Positions 53,525 through 63,712 of a stretch of DNA of 64,000 bases are shown here, piece after piece. Origin of the DNA: Pseudomonas sp. N3-W. Its GTDB lineage: Bacteria > Pseudomonadota > Gammaproteobacteria > Pseudomonadales > Pseudomonadaceae. The stretch is taken from contig NZ_CP103965.1 of assembly GCF_024970185.1 (NCBI RefSeq), positions 926,001 through 990,000 of the forward strand, given 5' to 3'. A model generated the notes under the pieces. That model searched no databases and was not told the origin of the DNA. It saw only the letters and a program-made list of their open reading frames with translations. Every line of letters begins with the position of its first letter. The first letter of the stretch is position 1. Position numbers and translations under genes: made by a program.

Positions 53525-55267
53525 ATGAAGTTAGCCATTGTTACGGCCTGTCCGAACGGCATGGTCACCAGTGTGCTGTGCGCGCGCCTGCTGGATGCGG
53601 CAGCCCAGCGTCAGGGCTGGAGCACGAGCGTTGAAGTGGTTGATTCGACGCACCCGGAGCGGGCGCTGTCGGCGGCCACGATCGAGGCGGCCGAGTGGGT
53701 GTTGCTGGTGACCAGCGCGCCTGTGGATATGTCGCGATTTATCGGCAAGCGAGTGTTCCAGAGCACCCCGGCCCAGGCCCTGCAAGACGTTGAAGCGGTG
53801 TTGCGCCGTGGCGCTGAGGAGGCGACGGTTTACGTCGCTGCCGAGGCTGTTCCTGCCGCTCCTGTCGAGGCCGCAAAGAATGCGCCGCGTCTGGTGGCGA
53901 TTACCGCCTGCCCGACCGGCGTCGCTCACACGTTCATGGCCGCCGAAGCCTTGCAGCAGGCGGCCAAGCGTCTGGGCTACGACCTGCAAGTGGAAACCCA
54001 AGGCTCGGTCGGCGCGCGTAACCCGCTGAGCGCCGCCGCGATTGCCGATGCCGACGTGGTGTTGCTGGCCTGCGATATCGAGGTCGCCACCGAGCGTTTC
54101 GCCGGCAAGAAGATCTACCGTTGCGGCACCGGCATTGCACTCAAGCAAGCCGAAGCCACACTCAATAAAGCGCTGGCCGAAGGCAAACAGGAAAGCGCAT
54201 CCAGCGGCGCGGCGGGGCCGGCCAGGCAAGAGAAGACAGGCGTCTACAAACACTTGCTGACGGGTGTGTCATTCATGCTGCCGATGGTGGTGGCGGGCGG
54301 CTTGATGATCGCGTTGTCGTTCGTCTTCGGCATCACCGCGTTCAAGGAGCCGGGCACCCTGGCGGCGGCGTTGATGCAGATCGGCGGTGAGACCGCGTTC
54401 AAATTGATGGTGCCGTTGCTGGCAGGCTACATCGCTTACTCCATCGCCGACCGTCCGGGCCTGGCGCCGGGGATGATCGGCGGCATGCTCGCCAGCACCC
54501 TCGGCGCCGGATTTATCGGCGGGATCCTGGCCGGTTTCATCGCCGGCTATGCGGCGCAGGCCATCAACCGTTACGCGAAGTTGCCGCAGAGCCTTGAGGC
54601 GCTGAAGCCGATCCTGATCATCCCGTTGCTGGCGAGCCTGTTCACCGGTCTGGTGATGATCTACGTAGTCGGCAAACCGGTGGCGGGGATGCTCGAAGGC
54701 CTGACGCATTTCCTCGACAGCATGGGTACCACCAACGCGATTCTGCTGGGCGTGTTGCTGGGCGCCATGATGTGCGTCGACCTCGGCGGCCCGATCAACA
54801 AGGCGGCCTATGCGTTCTCCGTCGGGCTGCTGGCCTCGCAAAGTTATGCCCCGATGGCCGCGACCATGGCCGCCGGCATGGTGCCGCCGATTGGCCTGGG
54901 CATCGCCACCTTCATCGCCCGGCGCAAGTTTGCTCAAACCGAACGCGAGGCCGGCAAAGCGGCGCTGGTGCTGGGCTTGTGCTTCATCTCCGAAGGGGCC
55001 ATCCCGTTTGCCGCCAAAGACCCGCTGCGGGTGATTCCGGCGAGCATCGCCGGTGGCGCGCTGACCGGTGCGTTGTCGATGTATTTCGGCTGCAAACTGA
55101 TGGCGCCGCATGGCGGGTTGTTTGTGCTGGCGATCCCGAATGCGATCAACCATGCGCTGCTGTATTTGCTGGCGATTGTGGCGGGGAGTTTGTTGACGGC
55201 GGTGGCGTATGCCGTGCTCAAGCGGCCGGAAGTGGTGGAGTTGGCGGTGGAGCCGGTTAACGCCTGA
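53525..55267 (+). CDS. fruA: Fructose PTS EIIBC component
   Basis: A 580-residue membrane transporter that phosphorylates fructose during uptake. It has two EIIB domains: an N-terminal IIB' (1-100, with Cys9 in TACPNGM) and the active IIB (about 123-220, Cys129 in TACPTGVAHTFMAAEA). EIIC follows from about residue 240 with eight or more transmembrane helices. Its GGPINKAAYAF and SEGAIPFAAKDP are family motifs. In the E. coli FruA I recall, the first IIB' lacks the cysteine; here it is kept. GAGGGGTTGTC precedes the ATG. Confidence 0.96.
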   Translation: MKLAIVTACPNGMVTSVLCARLLDAAAQRQGWSTSVEVVDSTHPERALSAATIEAAEWVLLVTSAPVDMSRFIGKRVFQSTPAQALQDVEAVLRRGAEEATVYVAAEAVPAAPVEAAKNAPRLVAITACPTGVAHTFMAAEALQQAAKRLGYDLQVETQGSVGARNPLSAAAIADADVVLLACDIEVATERFAGKKIYRCGTGIALKQAEATLNKALAEGKQESASSGAAGPARQEKTGVYKHLLTGVSFMLPMVVAGGLMIALSFVFGITAFKEPGTLAAALMQIGGETAFKLMVPLLAGYIAYSIADRPGLAPGMIGGMLASTLGAGFIGGILAGFIAGYAAQAINRYAKLPQSLEALKPILIIPLLASLFTGLVMIYVVGKPVAGMLEGLTHFLDSMGTTNAILLGVLLGAMMCVDLGGPINKAAYAFSVGLLASQSYAPMAATMAAGMVPPIGLGIATFIARRKFAQTEREAGKAALVLGLCFISEGAIPFAAKDPLRVIPASIAGGALTGALSMYFGCKLMAPHGGLFVLAIPNAINHALLYLLAIVAGSLLTAVAYAVLKRPEVVELAVEPVNA

Positions 55268-55378
55268 TCCACACATATCCCTACATCGCCCCCACATTTG
55301 ATCGGCGCCAACCAAAAGTCTGTGTCACAACGGATTCATCCAACCGTGCTTTAGTTTCCCTTTTCCAGGGAGAACACC

Positions 55379-56920
55379 ATGAGCGAATTCAATCTCGGTC
55401 GCCGTCGTGTCATGCAGGCGGTCGGGGCCGGGCTGTTATTGCCCGGCCTGGCGCCGGCGGTCATCGCTTCGGTCAAGGATCGACCACAACTCACCGACGG
55501 CGTGCAATCAGGCGATCTGCTGGGCGACCGGGCGATGATCTGGAGCCGCAGCGACCGCCCGGCGCGGATGGTGGTGGAGTGGGACACCCGCAGCCAGTTC
55601 ACTAATGCGCGCCGATTCGTCTCGCGCCTGGCCGATGCCCGCACCGATTTCACTGCACGGGTCGAACTCACCGGGCTGCCCGCCGACCAGGCGATTTTCT
55701 ATCGCGTGCATTTCGAAGACGCCCAAAGCGGGGTCGCCAGCGAGCCCTGGCTCGGCCACTTGCGCAGCGTGCCCACGGCGCGTCGCGACATCCGTTTTGT
55801 CTGGAGCGGCGACACCGTCGGCCAGGGCTTCGGCATCAACCCGGACATCGGCGGCATGCGCATCTACGAAGCCATGCGCCAACGGCTGCCGGATTTCTTT
55901 ATCCACAGCGGCGACACCATCTACGCCGACGGCCCCGTACCGGCTCTGCTCACCACCGAAAGCGGTCGTATCTGGCGCAACATCACCAGCGAGGCGAAGA
56001 GCAAAGTCGCCGAAACCCTCGACGAATATCGCGGCAATTATCGCTACAACCTGATGGATGAAAACGTCCGTCGTTTCAACGCCGAGGTGCCGCAGATCTG
56101 GCAGTGGGACGACCATGAAGTGGTGAATAACTGGTCGCCGGGCAAGCAACTGGATGAGCGCTATCAGGACAAAGATATCCACACGCTGGTGGGCCGTGCG
56201 CGCAAGGCGTGGCTCGAATACGCGCCGATGCGTTTGCAGAGCGCCGACAACGGCGGGCGGATTTATCGCAAGCTCAGTTACGGGCCGATGCTCGATGTGT
56301 TCGTGCTCGACATGCGCAGTTATCGCGGCGCCAACGATGACAACCTGGGGGCTGCCAAACCATTCCTGGGGCGTGAGCAACTGGACTGGCTCAAGCGTAA
56401 GTTGAAGTCATCCAGTGCCCAATGGAAAGTCATTGCCGCCGACATGCCGATTGGCCTTGGCGTGCCTGACGGCGAGGTCAGTCCCGGGGTGGCGCGCTGG
56501 GAAGCGGTGGCCAATGGCGACCCGGGACCGGCCCAGGGCCGCGAGCTGGAAATCGCCGAGTTGCTGGGTTTCCTGCGGGCGCAAAAGGTGCGCAACACGG
56601 TGTGGCTGACGGCGGATGTGCATTACTGCGCGGCGCATCATTACCACCCGGATCGGGCGGCGTTCCAGGATTTCGATCCGTTCTGGGAGTTTGTCGCCGG
56701 GCCGTTGAATGCCGGCAGTTTCGGGCCCAATCCGCTGGATAAAACCTTTGGGCCCGAGGTGGTGTTCGAGAAGGCGCCACCGGTGCAGAACAGCTCGCCG
56801 TTTGCCGGATTTCAGTTTTTTGGCGAGGTGAATATTGATGGGCGCTCGGGGGAGATGAGCGTGGTGCTGCGGGATCTGGCCGGTGTCAGTGTGTTTGAGC
56901 AGAAGCTCCAGCCGGTTTAA
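55379..56920 (+). CDS. phoD: PhoD-like alkaline phosphatase, Tat-exported
   Basis: A 513-residue PhoD-family metallophosphoesterase/phosphodiesterase. A twin-arginine signal is at residues 8-32 (GRRRVMQAVGAGLLLPGLAP). The N-terminal Fibronectin-like domain opens with DRPQLTDGVQSGDLLGDRAM. The catalytic domain has FVWSGDTVGQGFG, FFIHSGDTIYADGPV, WQWDDHEVVNNW and TADVHYCAAHHY. It should cleave phosphate esters in the periplasm or outside. I saw no PhoB box upstream. It is separate from the fru operon by 111 bases. Confidence 0.88.
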   Translation: MSEFNLGRRRVMQAVGAGLLLPGLAPAVIASVKDRPQLTDGVQSGDLLGDRAMIWSRSDRPARMVVEWDTRSQFTNARRFVSRLADARTDFTARVELTGLPADQAIFYRVHFEDAQSGVASEPWLGHLRSVPTARRDIRFVWSGDTVGQGFGINPDIGGMRIYEAMRQRLPDFFIHSGDTIYADGPVPALLTTESGRIWRNITSEAKSKVAETLDEYRGNYRYNLMDENVRRFNAEVPQIWQWDDHEVVNNWSPGKQLDERYQDKDIHTLVGRARKAWLEYAPMRLQSADNGGRIYRKLSYGPMLDVFVLDMRSYRGANDDNLGAAKPFLGREQLDWLKRKLKSSSAQWKVIAADMPIGLGVPDGEVSPGVARWEAVANGDPGPAQGRELEIAELLGFLRAQKVRNTVWLTADVHYCAAHHYHPDRAAFQDFDPFWEFVAGPLNAGSFGPNPLDKTFGPEVVFEKAPPVQNSSPFAGFQFFGEVNIDGRSGEMSVVLRDLAGVSVFEQKLQPV

Positions 56921-56943
56921 ATCAGCGAATACACCCGATCAAA

Positions 56944-57012
56944 TGTGGGAGCGAGCAAGTCGCACCGCCGCTCCCACACAGACCAAAATGTGGGAGCGAG
57001 CCTGTTCGCGAA
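56944..57012. repeat. REP cluster between phoD and piuB
   Basis: TGTGGGAGC and GCTCCCACA (56944-56978) form a 9-base inverted pair with 17 bases between. A direct third copy, TGTGGGAGCGAGCCTGTTCG, follows at 56989. It belongs to the same class as the pair after ampE and lies between two convergent genes. Confidence 0.8.
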
Positions 57013-57039
57013 GAGGCCCCAACCATCAATCGAGATGTA

Positions 57040-59568
57040 TCAGTAAACGTCCCGACGGTAGCGACCCTGCTCAATCAACCGGTCCACTTCTTCAATCCCC
57101 AGCACCTGGTTCAGCACATGATCCACGCCTGAAGCCATCCCCTGAAGGCTGCCGCAGATGTAAATCACCGCGCCCTCCGCCAGCCATTTTTTCAGTTCGT
57201 CGGCCGATTCGCGCAGGCGGTCCTGTACGTAGATTTTCTCGGCCTGATCTCGTGAAAACGCCAGGTCCAGCCGCTCCAGATCCCCGGAAATCAGCCAGTC
57301 TTCCAACTCGTCGCGGCACAGATAGTCATGCTCGCGATTGCGTTCGCCAAACAGCAGCCAATGGCGCTGCTGCCCATCGGCAATCCGCGCCTTGAGCAAA
57401 CTGCGCAATCCCGCCAACCCGGTGCCATTGCCGAGCAAGATCATCGGCAGCGGTTCGGTTGGCAGGTGGAAGCCGCTGTTGCGCCGCACCCGCAGGCTGA
57501 TGCTGCCGCCCACTGGCGCATGTTCGGTAAGCCAGCCGGAGCCAACCCCCAGATTGCCGTCGGCGTGCATTTCCTGACGCACGATCAGTTCCAGTACACC
57601 GTCGGCGGCAATCGAGGCGATGGAATATTCGCGCATCGTCAGTGGCACCAGTGCCTGCACCAATGCCTGGGCATGCAAACCGACCAGGTGGGCGCGGTTT
57701 TCCGGGAGTTGGCGACTGGCGAGGGCTTGCTCCAGCGGTTGCGACAGGCCATCGAGTTCCACAGTGGCTCGACCGTCAATCCCCAGGCCATCAAGCAAGT
57801 GCTCGATCGCCCACGCGCAATTGCGCGGCAGCACTTCCACCAGATCACCGGCCAGCCAGCTGCTGGTGCTCGGGGCAGTGAGGCCCAGCAAATACACGGG
57901 CGAACCGCTGCTGTCCGGGTTGAGCAGCTCGCGGCGGGTCAGGGTCCAGTTGTCGTAGCTCGGCGCCTGCCAGGTGTCCACCGGCGCTTGTCCGGTCAGC
58001 AGCCCGAGTTGTTGCTGCCAGTGACGCAGGGCGTACGGGTCGCCGCTGTCGACTTCCACGGGGGCGAACAGCGTCTTGCCGCCATGCTCGCCGAGCCAGT
58101 TGTGCAGGCGCCGGGCGAAACCGCAGAAGTGTTGATATTGCCGGTCGCCGAGACCCAGCACCGAATAGTTGAAGTTCGAAAGACTCAGCGTGCGGCCCAG
58201 CACCTTGCGCTCGAAACCACGGGCACTGTCCGGCGCTTCACCGTCACCAAACGTACTGACCACAAACAGGGCGTTGCTCGAATCCTGCAGGTCCTGCTCG
58301 CTGATGTCCGCCAGTGCTTGCACCTTCACCGGCAAGCCGGCGGCCTGCAATTGCCCGGCGGTCTGCCAGGCCAGTTGCTCGGCAAAACCGCTCTGGCTGG
58401 CGAAACCGATCAGCCAGGCCGGTGCATCGCTGCCCGGTTGAGTGAGCCCTTTGCGTGCATCCTTGATCTGTTTTTTCTTGCGCCGGCGATCCAGGTACAG
58501 CAACCAGCCGGTGATGAAAAACAGCGGCATGGTCAGCGCGGTGACAGTCAGGATGATCCGGCCGGCAATGCCGAAATAGCTGCCGACGTGCAGCGCGTAA
58601 AGGCTGGTCAGCCATTGCGCCTTGAGGCTCTTGTCGCTGTAGCGATCATGCCGGGTGACGATGCCGGTGGCCGGGTCCAGGGTGATCTGGTTCAGCGCCC
58701 GGTCATGGGGCGAGGAACTCAACAGATAGAACACCGTGGCCGGCTGGCCGGCCACTGGCGGCATACGAATGTTGTAGGCGGACAAGTGCGGACCGGCGGC
58801 GCTGTAGATGCTGCTCCACATTGCCGCATAGTCAGCCGTCGGTGCCGGGCCTTCGGGAGCCGGGCCGCGACCGCCGCGAACCCGTTCGTTCTGCGGCGCA
58901 TCGGACAGCAGTCTGGTCAGGCCCTTGTTGTACCACTCGTACGACCAGGACAAGCCGGTCAGCGCCGCCAACAGGTAAAACACCAGGCACCAGGTGCCGG
59001 CGACCGAGTGCAGGTCCCAGTTGAAGCTGCGGCCCTTTTTCTTCCAGTCCAGGGCCAGCCAGGCGCGCCAGCTTTTCCACTGACGCGGCCAGCGCAGGTA
59101 CAGGCCGGACAAGCAAAAGAACACCAGGATCAGCGTGCAGGCCCCGGTGATTTGCCGACCGGTGTCGCCCATGGCGAGGAAACGGTGCAGTTGCAGCATC
59201 AGGCCGAAGAAGTCCTGGCCGGTAGCGTCGCCCATGAACTCGCCGGTGTACGGATCGAAGTAGCGCATCTGGCCACGACGTTCGCCCGGCGGCGGGGTGA
59301 AGAACACCCGGGCGGCATTGCCGCTGTCGGTCTCGACCCAGAGCATCGAGACTTTCTTGCCGGTGGCGCCTTCGATTTTTTCCACCAGCTCGGCGGGCGG
59401 CAACACACCGCTGACCTGCTTCTCGACCTGCAACACCGAGGGGTTCAGTGCCCGCAGGATTTCATCCTGAAACGACACCGTGGCCCCGGTGATGCCCATC
59501 AGAGCCAGGACGAGGCCGGCGCTGATGCCAAAAAACCAGTGCAACTGGAACAGGGTTTTCTTCAACAC
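57040..59568 (-). CDS. piuB: PiuB-like PepSY membrane flavoreductase
   Basis: An 842-residue fusion. The N-terminal half is a PepSY-TM ferric-reductase-like domain with four transmembrane helices ([52 protein letters not shown]; near 340-360 [19 protein letters not shown]), including His residues for haem ([14 protein letters not shown]). A flavodoxin domain ([35 protein letters not shown]) and an FAD/NADPH reductase ([30 protein letters not shown]) follow, ending RRDVY. It probably reduces siderophore-bound iron after uptake. GTG start preferred, with AAGG eight bases upstream; a longer frame adds 23 residues. It lies just downstream of piuA on the same strand. Confidence 0.88.
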   Translation of the reverse strand: MLKKTLFQLHWFFGISAGLVLALMGITGATVSFQDEILRALNPSVLQVEKQVSGVLPPAELVEKIEGATGKKVSMLWVETDSGNAARVFFTPPPGERRGQMRYFDPYTGEFMGDATGQDFFGLMLQLHRFLAMGDTGRQITGACTLILVFFCLSGLYLRWPRQWKSWRAWLALDWKKKGRSFNWDLHSVAGTWCLVFYLLAALTGLSWSYEWYNKGLTRLLSDAPQNERVRGGRGPAPEGPAPTADYAAMWSSIYSAAGPHLSAYNIRMPPVAGQPATVFYLLSSSPHDRALNQITLDPATGIVTRHDRYSDKSLKAQWLTSLYALHVGSYFGIAGRIILTVTALTMPLFFITGWLLYLDRRRKKKQIKDARKGLTQPGSDAPAWLIGFASQSGFAEQLAWQTAGQLQAAGLPVKVQALADISEQDLQDSSNALFVVSTFGDGEAPDSARGFERKVLGRTLSLSNFNYSVLGLGDRQYQHFCGFARRLHNWLGEHGGKTLFAPVEVDSGDPYALRHWQQQLGLLTGQAPVDTWQAPSYDNWTLTRRELLNPDSSGSPVYLLGLTAPSTSSWLAGDLVEVLPRNCAWAIEHLLDGLGIDGRATVELDGLSQPLEQALASRQLPENRAHLVGLHAQALVQALVPLTMREYSIASIAADGVLELIVRQEMHADGNLGVGSGWLTEHAPVGGSISLRVRRNSGFHLPTEPLPMILLGNGTGLAGLRSLLKARIADGQQRHWLLFGERNREHDYLCRDELEDWLISGDLERLDLAFSRDQAEKIYVQDRLRESADELKKWLAEGAVIYICGSLQGMASGVDHVLNQVLGIEEVDRLIEQGRYRRDVY

Positions 59569-59652
59569 GTCGCTCGCCTTGTTCGTTCGAAAATAATCAT
59601 CACGGCGCGCATTATGCCGTGGGTTGTCGAGAAACATTCTTTTTTACGCACA

Positions 59653-59684
59653 AAAGCCCCGTTCACCTGGATGAACGGGGCTTT
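59653..59684. terminator. Intrinsic terminator between piuA and piuB
   Basis: AAAGCCCCGTTCA and TGAACGGGGCTTT around a six-base loop. It is symmetric enough to work on the minus strand, ending piuA about 55 bases past its stop. Hence piuB is likely transcribed separately or by read-through. Confidence 0.85.
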
Positions 59685-59714
59685 GCCCTGCTTCCTGTCT
59701 CTACCCGCATTCAA

Positions 59715-59738
59715 TGTGGGAGCGAGCTGGCTGGCGAT
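59715..59738. repeat. REP element abutting the piuA stop codon
   Basis: TGTGGGAGCGAGCTGGCTGG is a single REP half of the GGAGCGAGC family. Its end meets the piuA TGA. No inverted partner was seen within 150 bases. Confidence 0.7.
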
Positions 59739-61996
59739 CAGAAGTGGAAGTTGGCACTCAGCAAGGCAGTCCGGCCCGCCGCGACATGGGCGTAGTGGGT
59801 CTGGAACACCTGGTCGAAATAGCGCTTGTCAGTCAGGTTCTGCACGTTGAGTTGCAGGTCCACGTTCTTGGTCAGGGCGTAGCTGGCCATCGCGTCGTAG
59901 CGCCAGTAGGACGGGATCTCCACCGAGTTGGCGACGTTGCCGAATTGCGAATCGACGAAGGTCGCGCCACCGCCGACAGTCAACTTCTCCGGAATCAGGT
60001 CGTAGGTCGACCACAGGGTGAAGTTGTTTCGTGGCGTGCTCGGCATGTGGTTGCCTTTATCGGCAGCGAGGGTGGTCTTGACCACTTCGCTTTCCATATA
60101 GGTGTAGCCGCCGAAAACTTTCCAGTTGCGGGTCAGCTTGCCGGTGTAGGTCAGTTCCAGACCATTCACGGTTTGCTCGCCGTCGAGCACCTGAGTGGTG
60201 GCGCCGTCCGGATCGTCGATACGCGCGTTGGTTTTCTCGGTGCGGAACAGTGCCGCGGTCAGCGACAGGTCGTCACCGAAGAAGTCCCACTTGGTGCCGA
60301 CCTCGTAGTTGCGGTTCTTTTCCGGGTCCAGGTCGCTGTTGTTCGCCGCCAGTTCCATGCCGCCATTACCGCTGGTTTCGCCGGCCGGGTTGCTGGAGGT
60401 GGAATAGGCTGCATACACGCTGCCGTTAGGCAACGGGTTGTAGACCACGCCGATCTGGTAGTTCAGCAGGTTGCTGGTGTTCTCGCGCGAGAAGTTGCCC
60501 GCCACTGCACCACGGCCGCCGGTGCTGTAACCGCTGGATTCGGTCTGGTAGTTGTCGTAGCGAAGGCCCAGGTTCAGGGACCATTGCTCGTTGAACTTCA
60601 GGGTGTCGAACACGTAGGCCGCAGCGGTCTTGGTGTCGGTATCGGTATAGGCGGCGCTGTCAGTGATGGTGCCCGACCAGTTATCCCCAGGCGTCGGCTT
60701 GTACAGATTGGTGCAGTCGCCGGAGCTGAACAGCGCGCGGTTGCACGTAGTGCCGCTGGCCGTCGAGGTCAGGACATACGGCCGGTTGTGCGTGTCCTGA
60801 TAGGAAAACTCCAGGCCGGTGACCAGGCTGTGCTCGATGCCGGCCGTATTGAATTTGGCGCTCAGGTCGGTCTGGTTGACCCAGCCGCTGGACGTCGAGT
60901 TACGGCTTTTCGCACCACGGTACACGCTGCCATTGGCCACGTTGCCCTTGCTGTCGTCCGGGTTGGTGACGATGTAGTCCAGGGTCGAACGGGACATGCG
61001 GAAACTGTTGGAAACGGTCAGGTCATCATTCAGATCATGTTCGATCTTGATGGTGCCGCTGTCGTCGCTGGTCTGACGGTAATCGCGGCTGGTCAGGCCG
61101 TAGAAATTGTCGCGATTGACGTTGGCCGGTTTGTCGACCTGGTATTTGCTGCGATTCGGGCTGAGGGTCAGCGGGATGCCGTAGTCCGGAATATCGTCAC
61201 TCTCGTTGTGGTAGTAACCGACGATCACACGGGTGTCGGTGCCCAGGCCGAACGAGAAGGTCGGCGCCACGCCCCAGCGGCTGACGTCCACGGCGTCACG
61301 GCCGGCGACGTTGGCTTCGTGCTTCATCAGGTTCAGGCGGAAGGCCGAGGTGTCGTTGATCTGCTGGTTCAGGTCCAGGGTGGTGCGTTTGGTCTGATCC
61401 GAGCCCCAGGTGAAGCCGCCGTTGTAGAAGTTACCCAGTTTGGCGGTCTTGCTGATCAGGTTCAGGCTGCCACCGGTGGAACCGGCGCCGGTGAAGGCCG
61501 AGCCTGGACCTTTGCTGATTTCAATCGACTCCACGTCGAAGATTTCGCGGCTTTGAGACGCCGGGTCGCGCATGCCGTCGATGAACACGTCGCTTTCAGC
61601 GTTGAAGCCACGAATGATTGGGCGGTCGCCGGCCGGGTTGCCACCTTCACCGGCACCGAAGGTGATGCCTGGGGTGGTGCGCAACGCATCGACCAGGCTG
61701 GTCGCGCCGGTGTCACGGATCACTTGCTGCGGGATGACGGTGACGCTTTTCGGGGTTTCACGAAGCGGCGCGGTGTACTTCTTGGAGGCCGATGTATCGG
61801 TCTTGTAGGAGGTGTCGTCCAGCTCGCCGGTCACGCTGGTGGCGTCCAGCGAGATTGCATTGCTCGGCGCTTTGTCGTCGGTCTTTTCAGCGGCAAAAAC
61901 CAGGTGGCCTGCAGAGCCGGCAGTGATCGCCACGCCAATTGCAGACGCGAGCAAACGCGGTGAACTGACAGGTAATTGTGATGGTTGGCGTGACAT
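59738..61996 (-). CDS. piuA: TonB-dependent siderophore receptor PiuA-like
   Basis: A 752-residue outer-membrane receptor. A signal peptide (about 1-34, ending VFAAEK) is followed by a TonB-box region. The plug domain (SVTVIPQQVIRDTGATSLVD, RTTPGITFGAGEGGNPAGDR, IIRGFNAESDVFIDGMRD) runs to about 200. The 22-strand barrel follows, ending in the typical terminal Phe (ALLSANFHF). The start MSRQPSQLP is preceded by GGGGAGGGGAATTCAC; an ATG 47 codons upstream is unlikely. It imports ferric siderophores, and close relatives take up catechol-type conjugates. The neighbours piuB and piuC support the assignment. A Fur box nearby is likely. Confidence 0.93.
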   Translation of the reverse strand: MSRQPSQLPVSSPRLLASAIGVAITAGSAGHLVFAAEKTDDKAPSNAISLDATSVTGELDDTSYKTDTSASKKYTAPLRETPKSVTVIPQQVIRDTGATSLVDALRTTPGITFGAGEGGNPAGDRPIIRGFNAESDVFIDGMRDPASQSREIFDVESIEISKGPGSAFTGAGSTGGSLNLISKTAKLGNFYNGGFTWGSDQTKRTTLDLNQQINDTSAFRLNLMKHEANVAGRDAVDVSRWGVAPTFSFGLGTDTRVIVGYYHNESDDIPDYGIPLTLSPNRSKYQVDKPANVNRDNFYGLTSRDYRQTSDDSGTIKIEHDLNDDLTVSNSFRMSRSTLDYIVTNPDDSKGNVANGSVYRGAKSRNSTSSGWVNQTDLSAKFNTAGIEHSLVTGLEFSYQDTHNRPYVLTSTASGTTCNRALFSSGDCTNLYKPTPGDNWSGTITDSAAYTDTDTKTAAAYVFDTLKFNEQWSLNLGLRYDNYQTESSGYSTGGRGAVAGNFSRENTSNLLNYQIGVVYNPLPNGSVYAAYSTSSNPAGETSGNGGMELAANNSDLDPEKNRNYEVGTKWDFFGDDLSLTAALFRTEKTNARIDDPDGATTQVLDGEQTVNGLELTYTGKLTRNWKVFGGYTYMESEVVKTTLAADKGNHMPSTPRNNFTLWSTYDLIPEKLTVGGGATFVDSQFGNVANSVEIPSYWRYDAMASYALTKNVDLQLNVQNLTDKRYFDQVFQTHYAHVAAGRTALLSANFHF

Positions 61997-62152
61997 GTGA
62001 ATTCCCCTCCCCAAGGATTTGAGGTCGCGGAATATAGGGTAAACAGGTATCTGTATCAATTGCGAAACGTTGCTATTTGCGCTGAATTTACAATCTTTAC
62101 GATTTACCCTTACGGTTTTTGTTGTCTCGTGCGTCACAGGGTTTTACATGTG

Positions 62153-62172
62153 CAATAAGAATCAATACCATT
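62153..62172. promoter_or_regulatory. Possible Fur box upstream of piuC
   Basis: AATAAGAATCAATACCATT resembles Pseudomonas Fur boxes (such as AATNNGAATCATT), with about half of the consensus positions matched. It is 30 bases before the piuC start in the shared piuA-piuC upstream region. Low confidence, included because Fur control of this cluster is expected. Confidence 0.35.
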
Positions 62173-62201
62173 GGCATCCCTTTGCGTCTGGTGTTTTCCC
62201 T

Positions 62202-62882
62202 ATGCTGCTGCACATCCCCGGCGTGTTCGCGAAAGAAGAAGTACAGCGCATTCGTGAGGCGCTGGAGCACGCTGATTGGGCCGATGGGAAAATCACCGCG
62301 GGCTTCCAGTCGGCCAAGGCCAAGCACAATCTGCAACTGCCGGAAGGCCATCCGCTGGCCAAGGAAATCGGCGCGGCGATGCTCGAGCGGCTGTGGAAAA
62401 ATCCGCAGTTCATGTCGGCAGCGTTACCGCACAAGGTTTTTCCGCCGTTGCTGAACTGCTACACGGCGGGTGGCAGTTTCGATTTCCATATCGACAATGC
62501 GGTGCGCCAGCCCAAGGGCAGCGTCGAGCGGGTGCGTACCGATTTGTCGGCGACGCTGTTCTTCAGTGAGCCCGAGGACTACGACGGCGGCGAACTGGAA
62601 ATCCAGGACACTTTCGGCACCCAGCGGGTCAAGCTGCCTGCCGGTGACATGGTGTTGTACCCCGGCAGCAGCCTGCACAAGGTCAACGCTGTCACCCGTG
62701 GCGCACGCTATGCATCGTTTTTCTGGACCCAGAGCCTGGTGCGCGAAGACAGTCAGCGCGCTTTGCTGTTCGAGATGGACGGCGCGATCCAGCAACTGAC
62801 CCGGGACATGCCGGACCACCCGTCGCTGATTCGCCTGACCGGCACTTATCACAACCTGCTGCGCCGCTGGGTCGAGGTATGA
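62202..62882 (+). CDS. piuC: PKHD-type Fe(II)/2-oxoglutarate dioxygenase PiuC
   Basis: A 226-residue non-haem iron oxygenase. The iron triad is His96 and Asp98 in FDFHIDNA, and His159 in [13 protein letters not shown], with Arg169 as the 2-oxoglutarate contact. The N-terminus MLLHIPGVF and the [14 protein letters not shown] and [14 protein letters not shown] blocks match the PA4515/YbiX family. The start at MLLHIP gives 226 residues, which I recall as the P. aeruginosa length. Substrate unknown; usually iron-regulated next to a siderophore receptor. The stop overlaps the next ATG. Confidence 0.93.
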   Translation: MLLHIPGVFAKEEVQRIREALEHADWADGKITAGFQSAKAKHNLQLPEGHPLAKEIGAAMLERLWKNPQFMSAALPHKVFPPLLNCYTAGGSFDFHIDNAVRQPKGSVERVRTDLSATLFFSEPEDYDGGELEIQDTFGTQRVKLPAGDMVLYPGSSLHKVNAVTRGARYASFFWTQSLVREDSQRALLFEMDGAIQQLTRDMPDHPSLIRLTGTYHNLLRRWVEV

Positions 62883-63634
62883 GTTATCAACTGCGCCGCG
62901 AAGAGGTGCTCGACGGCGATCAGCTCAAAGCCATGCTTGAAGAAAGCCCGGCGCGGGCGGCCCAGGCGATCCTGATCGCCGCCCGCGAAGGCGTCCTCGA
63001 CGCTCAGGCCTTGCTCGGGCAAATCCTGCTGGACGGGCAGGGCATCGAACAGGATCAGCCGCTGGCCGTGCGCTGGTTTGCAATTGCTGCCAACGCTGGA
63101 CACCTGATGGCGCGCAACATGCTCGGGCGTTGTCATGAACACGGCTGGGGTTGCACTGCCGATGCGGCGGTGGCCGCCGCGCATTACCGCCAAGCTGCGC
63201 AGGCCGGGCTGGATTGGGCGATGTACAACTACGCCAATCTACTGGCCACTGGCCGTGGCGTCGCTGAAGACCAGGCGCAAGCGCTGATTCTTTATCGCCG
63301 TGCCGCTGAATTGGGCCATGCGAAGTCGATGAATTTGCTGGGGCGCTATCTGGAAGACGGACGGGTTTGTTCGGCTGATCCGCTGGCCGCCCGTGACTGG
63401 TATCAGCGTTCGGCGTTCGGTGGTGATTTCCGGGGACAGTTCAGCTATGCCGCGCTGCTGGCGGATGAGGGCCATATCGAAGACGCGCTGGGCTGGTTAC
63501 GCAAGGCGCTGGCTGGCGGGAATCTGAATTTTTTGCGGGTGGCGAGTCAGACGTTATTGAACGCAGAGCATCCAGCTATTCGTGCATTGGCCACTGACTA
63601 CGCCAAACGCTGGGCCGAACTGACGCCTCTCTGA
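62879..63634 (+). CDS. Sel1/TPR-like repeat protein
   Basis: A 251-residue cytoplasmic protein with about five Sel1-like repeats ([98 protein letters not shown]). Such repeats mediate protein-protein contacts. Its ATG overlaps the piuC stop by four bases, so the two are co-translated and probably act together. No signal peptide. In pseudomonads this gene regularly follows piuC, but its role is not known. Confidence 0.88.
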   Translation: MSYQLRREEVLDGDQLKAMLEESPARAAQAILIAAREGVLDAQALLGQILLDGQGIEQDQPLAVRWFAIAANAGHLMARNMLGRCHEHGWGCTADAAVAAAHYRQAAQAGLDWAMYNYANLLATGRGVAEDQAQALILYRRAAELGHAKSMNLLGRYLEDGRVCSADPLAARDWYQRSAFGGDFRGQFSYAALLADEGHIEDALGWLRKALAGGNLNFLRVASQTLLNAEHPAIRALATDYAKRWAELTPL

Positions 63635-63664
63635 CATGCGACGCGGGGAGATATTTCACGCACA

Positions 63665-63694
63665 AAAAAGCCCATGACGCGTCATGGGCTTTTT
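63665..63694. terminator. Bidirectional intrinsic terminator between the Sel1 gene and speC
   Basis: AAAAAGCCCATGAC and its exact complement around GC form a 14-base stem with T5 on both strands. It serves the converging genes on either side. Confidence 0.93.
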
Positions 63695-63712
63695 CATGTC
63701 TACGAGTAGCGC

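Noticed and set aside
57328..61963. Two long plus-strand frames (840 and 749 codons) opposite piuB and piuA
   Set aside because: Both lie entirely over well-supported genes with recognised domains and start within or near them; no ribosome site or homology.
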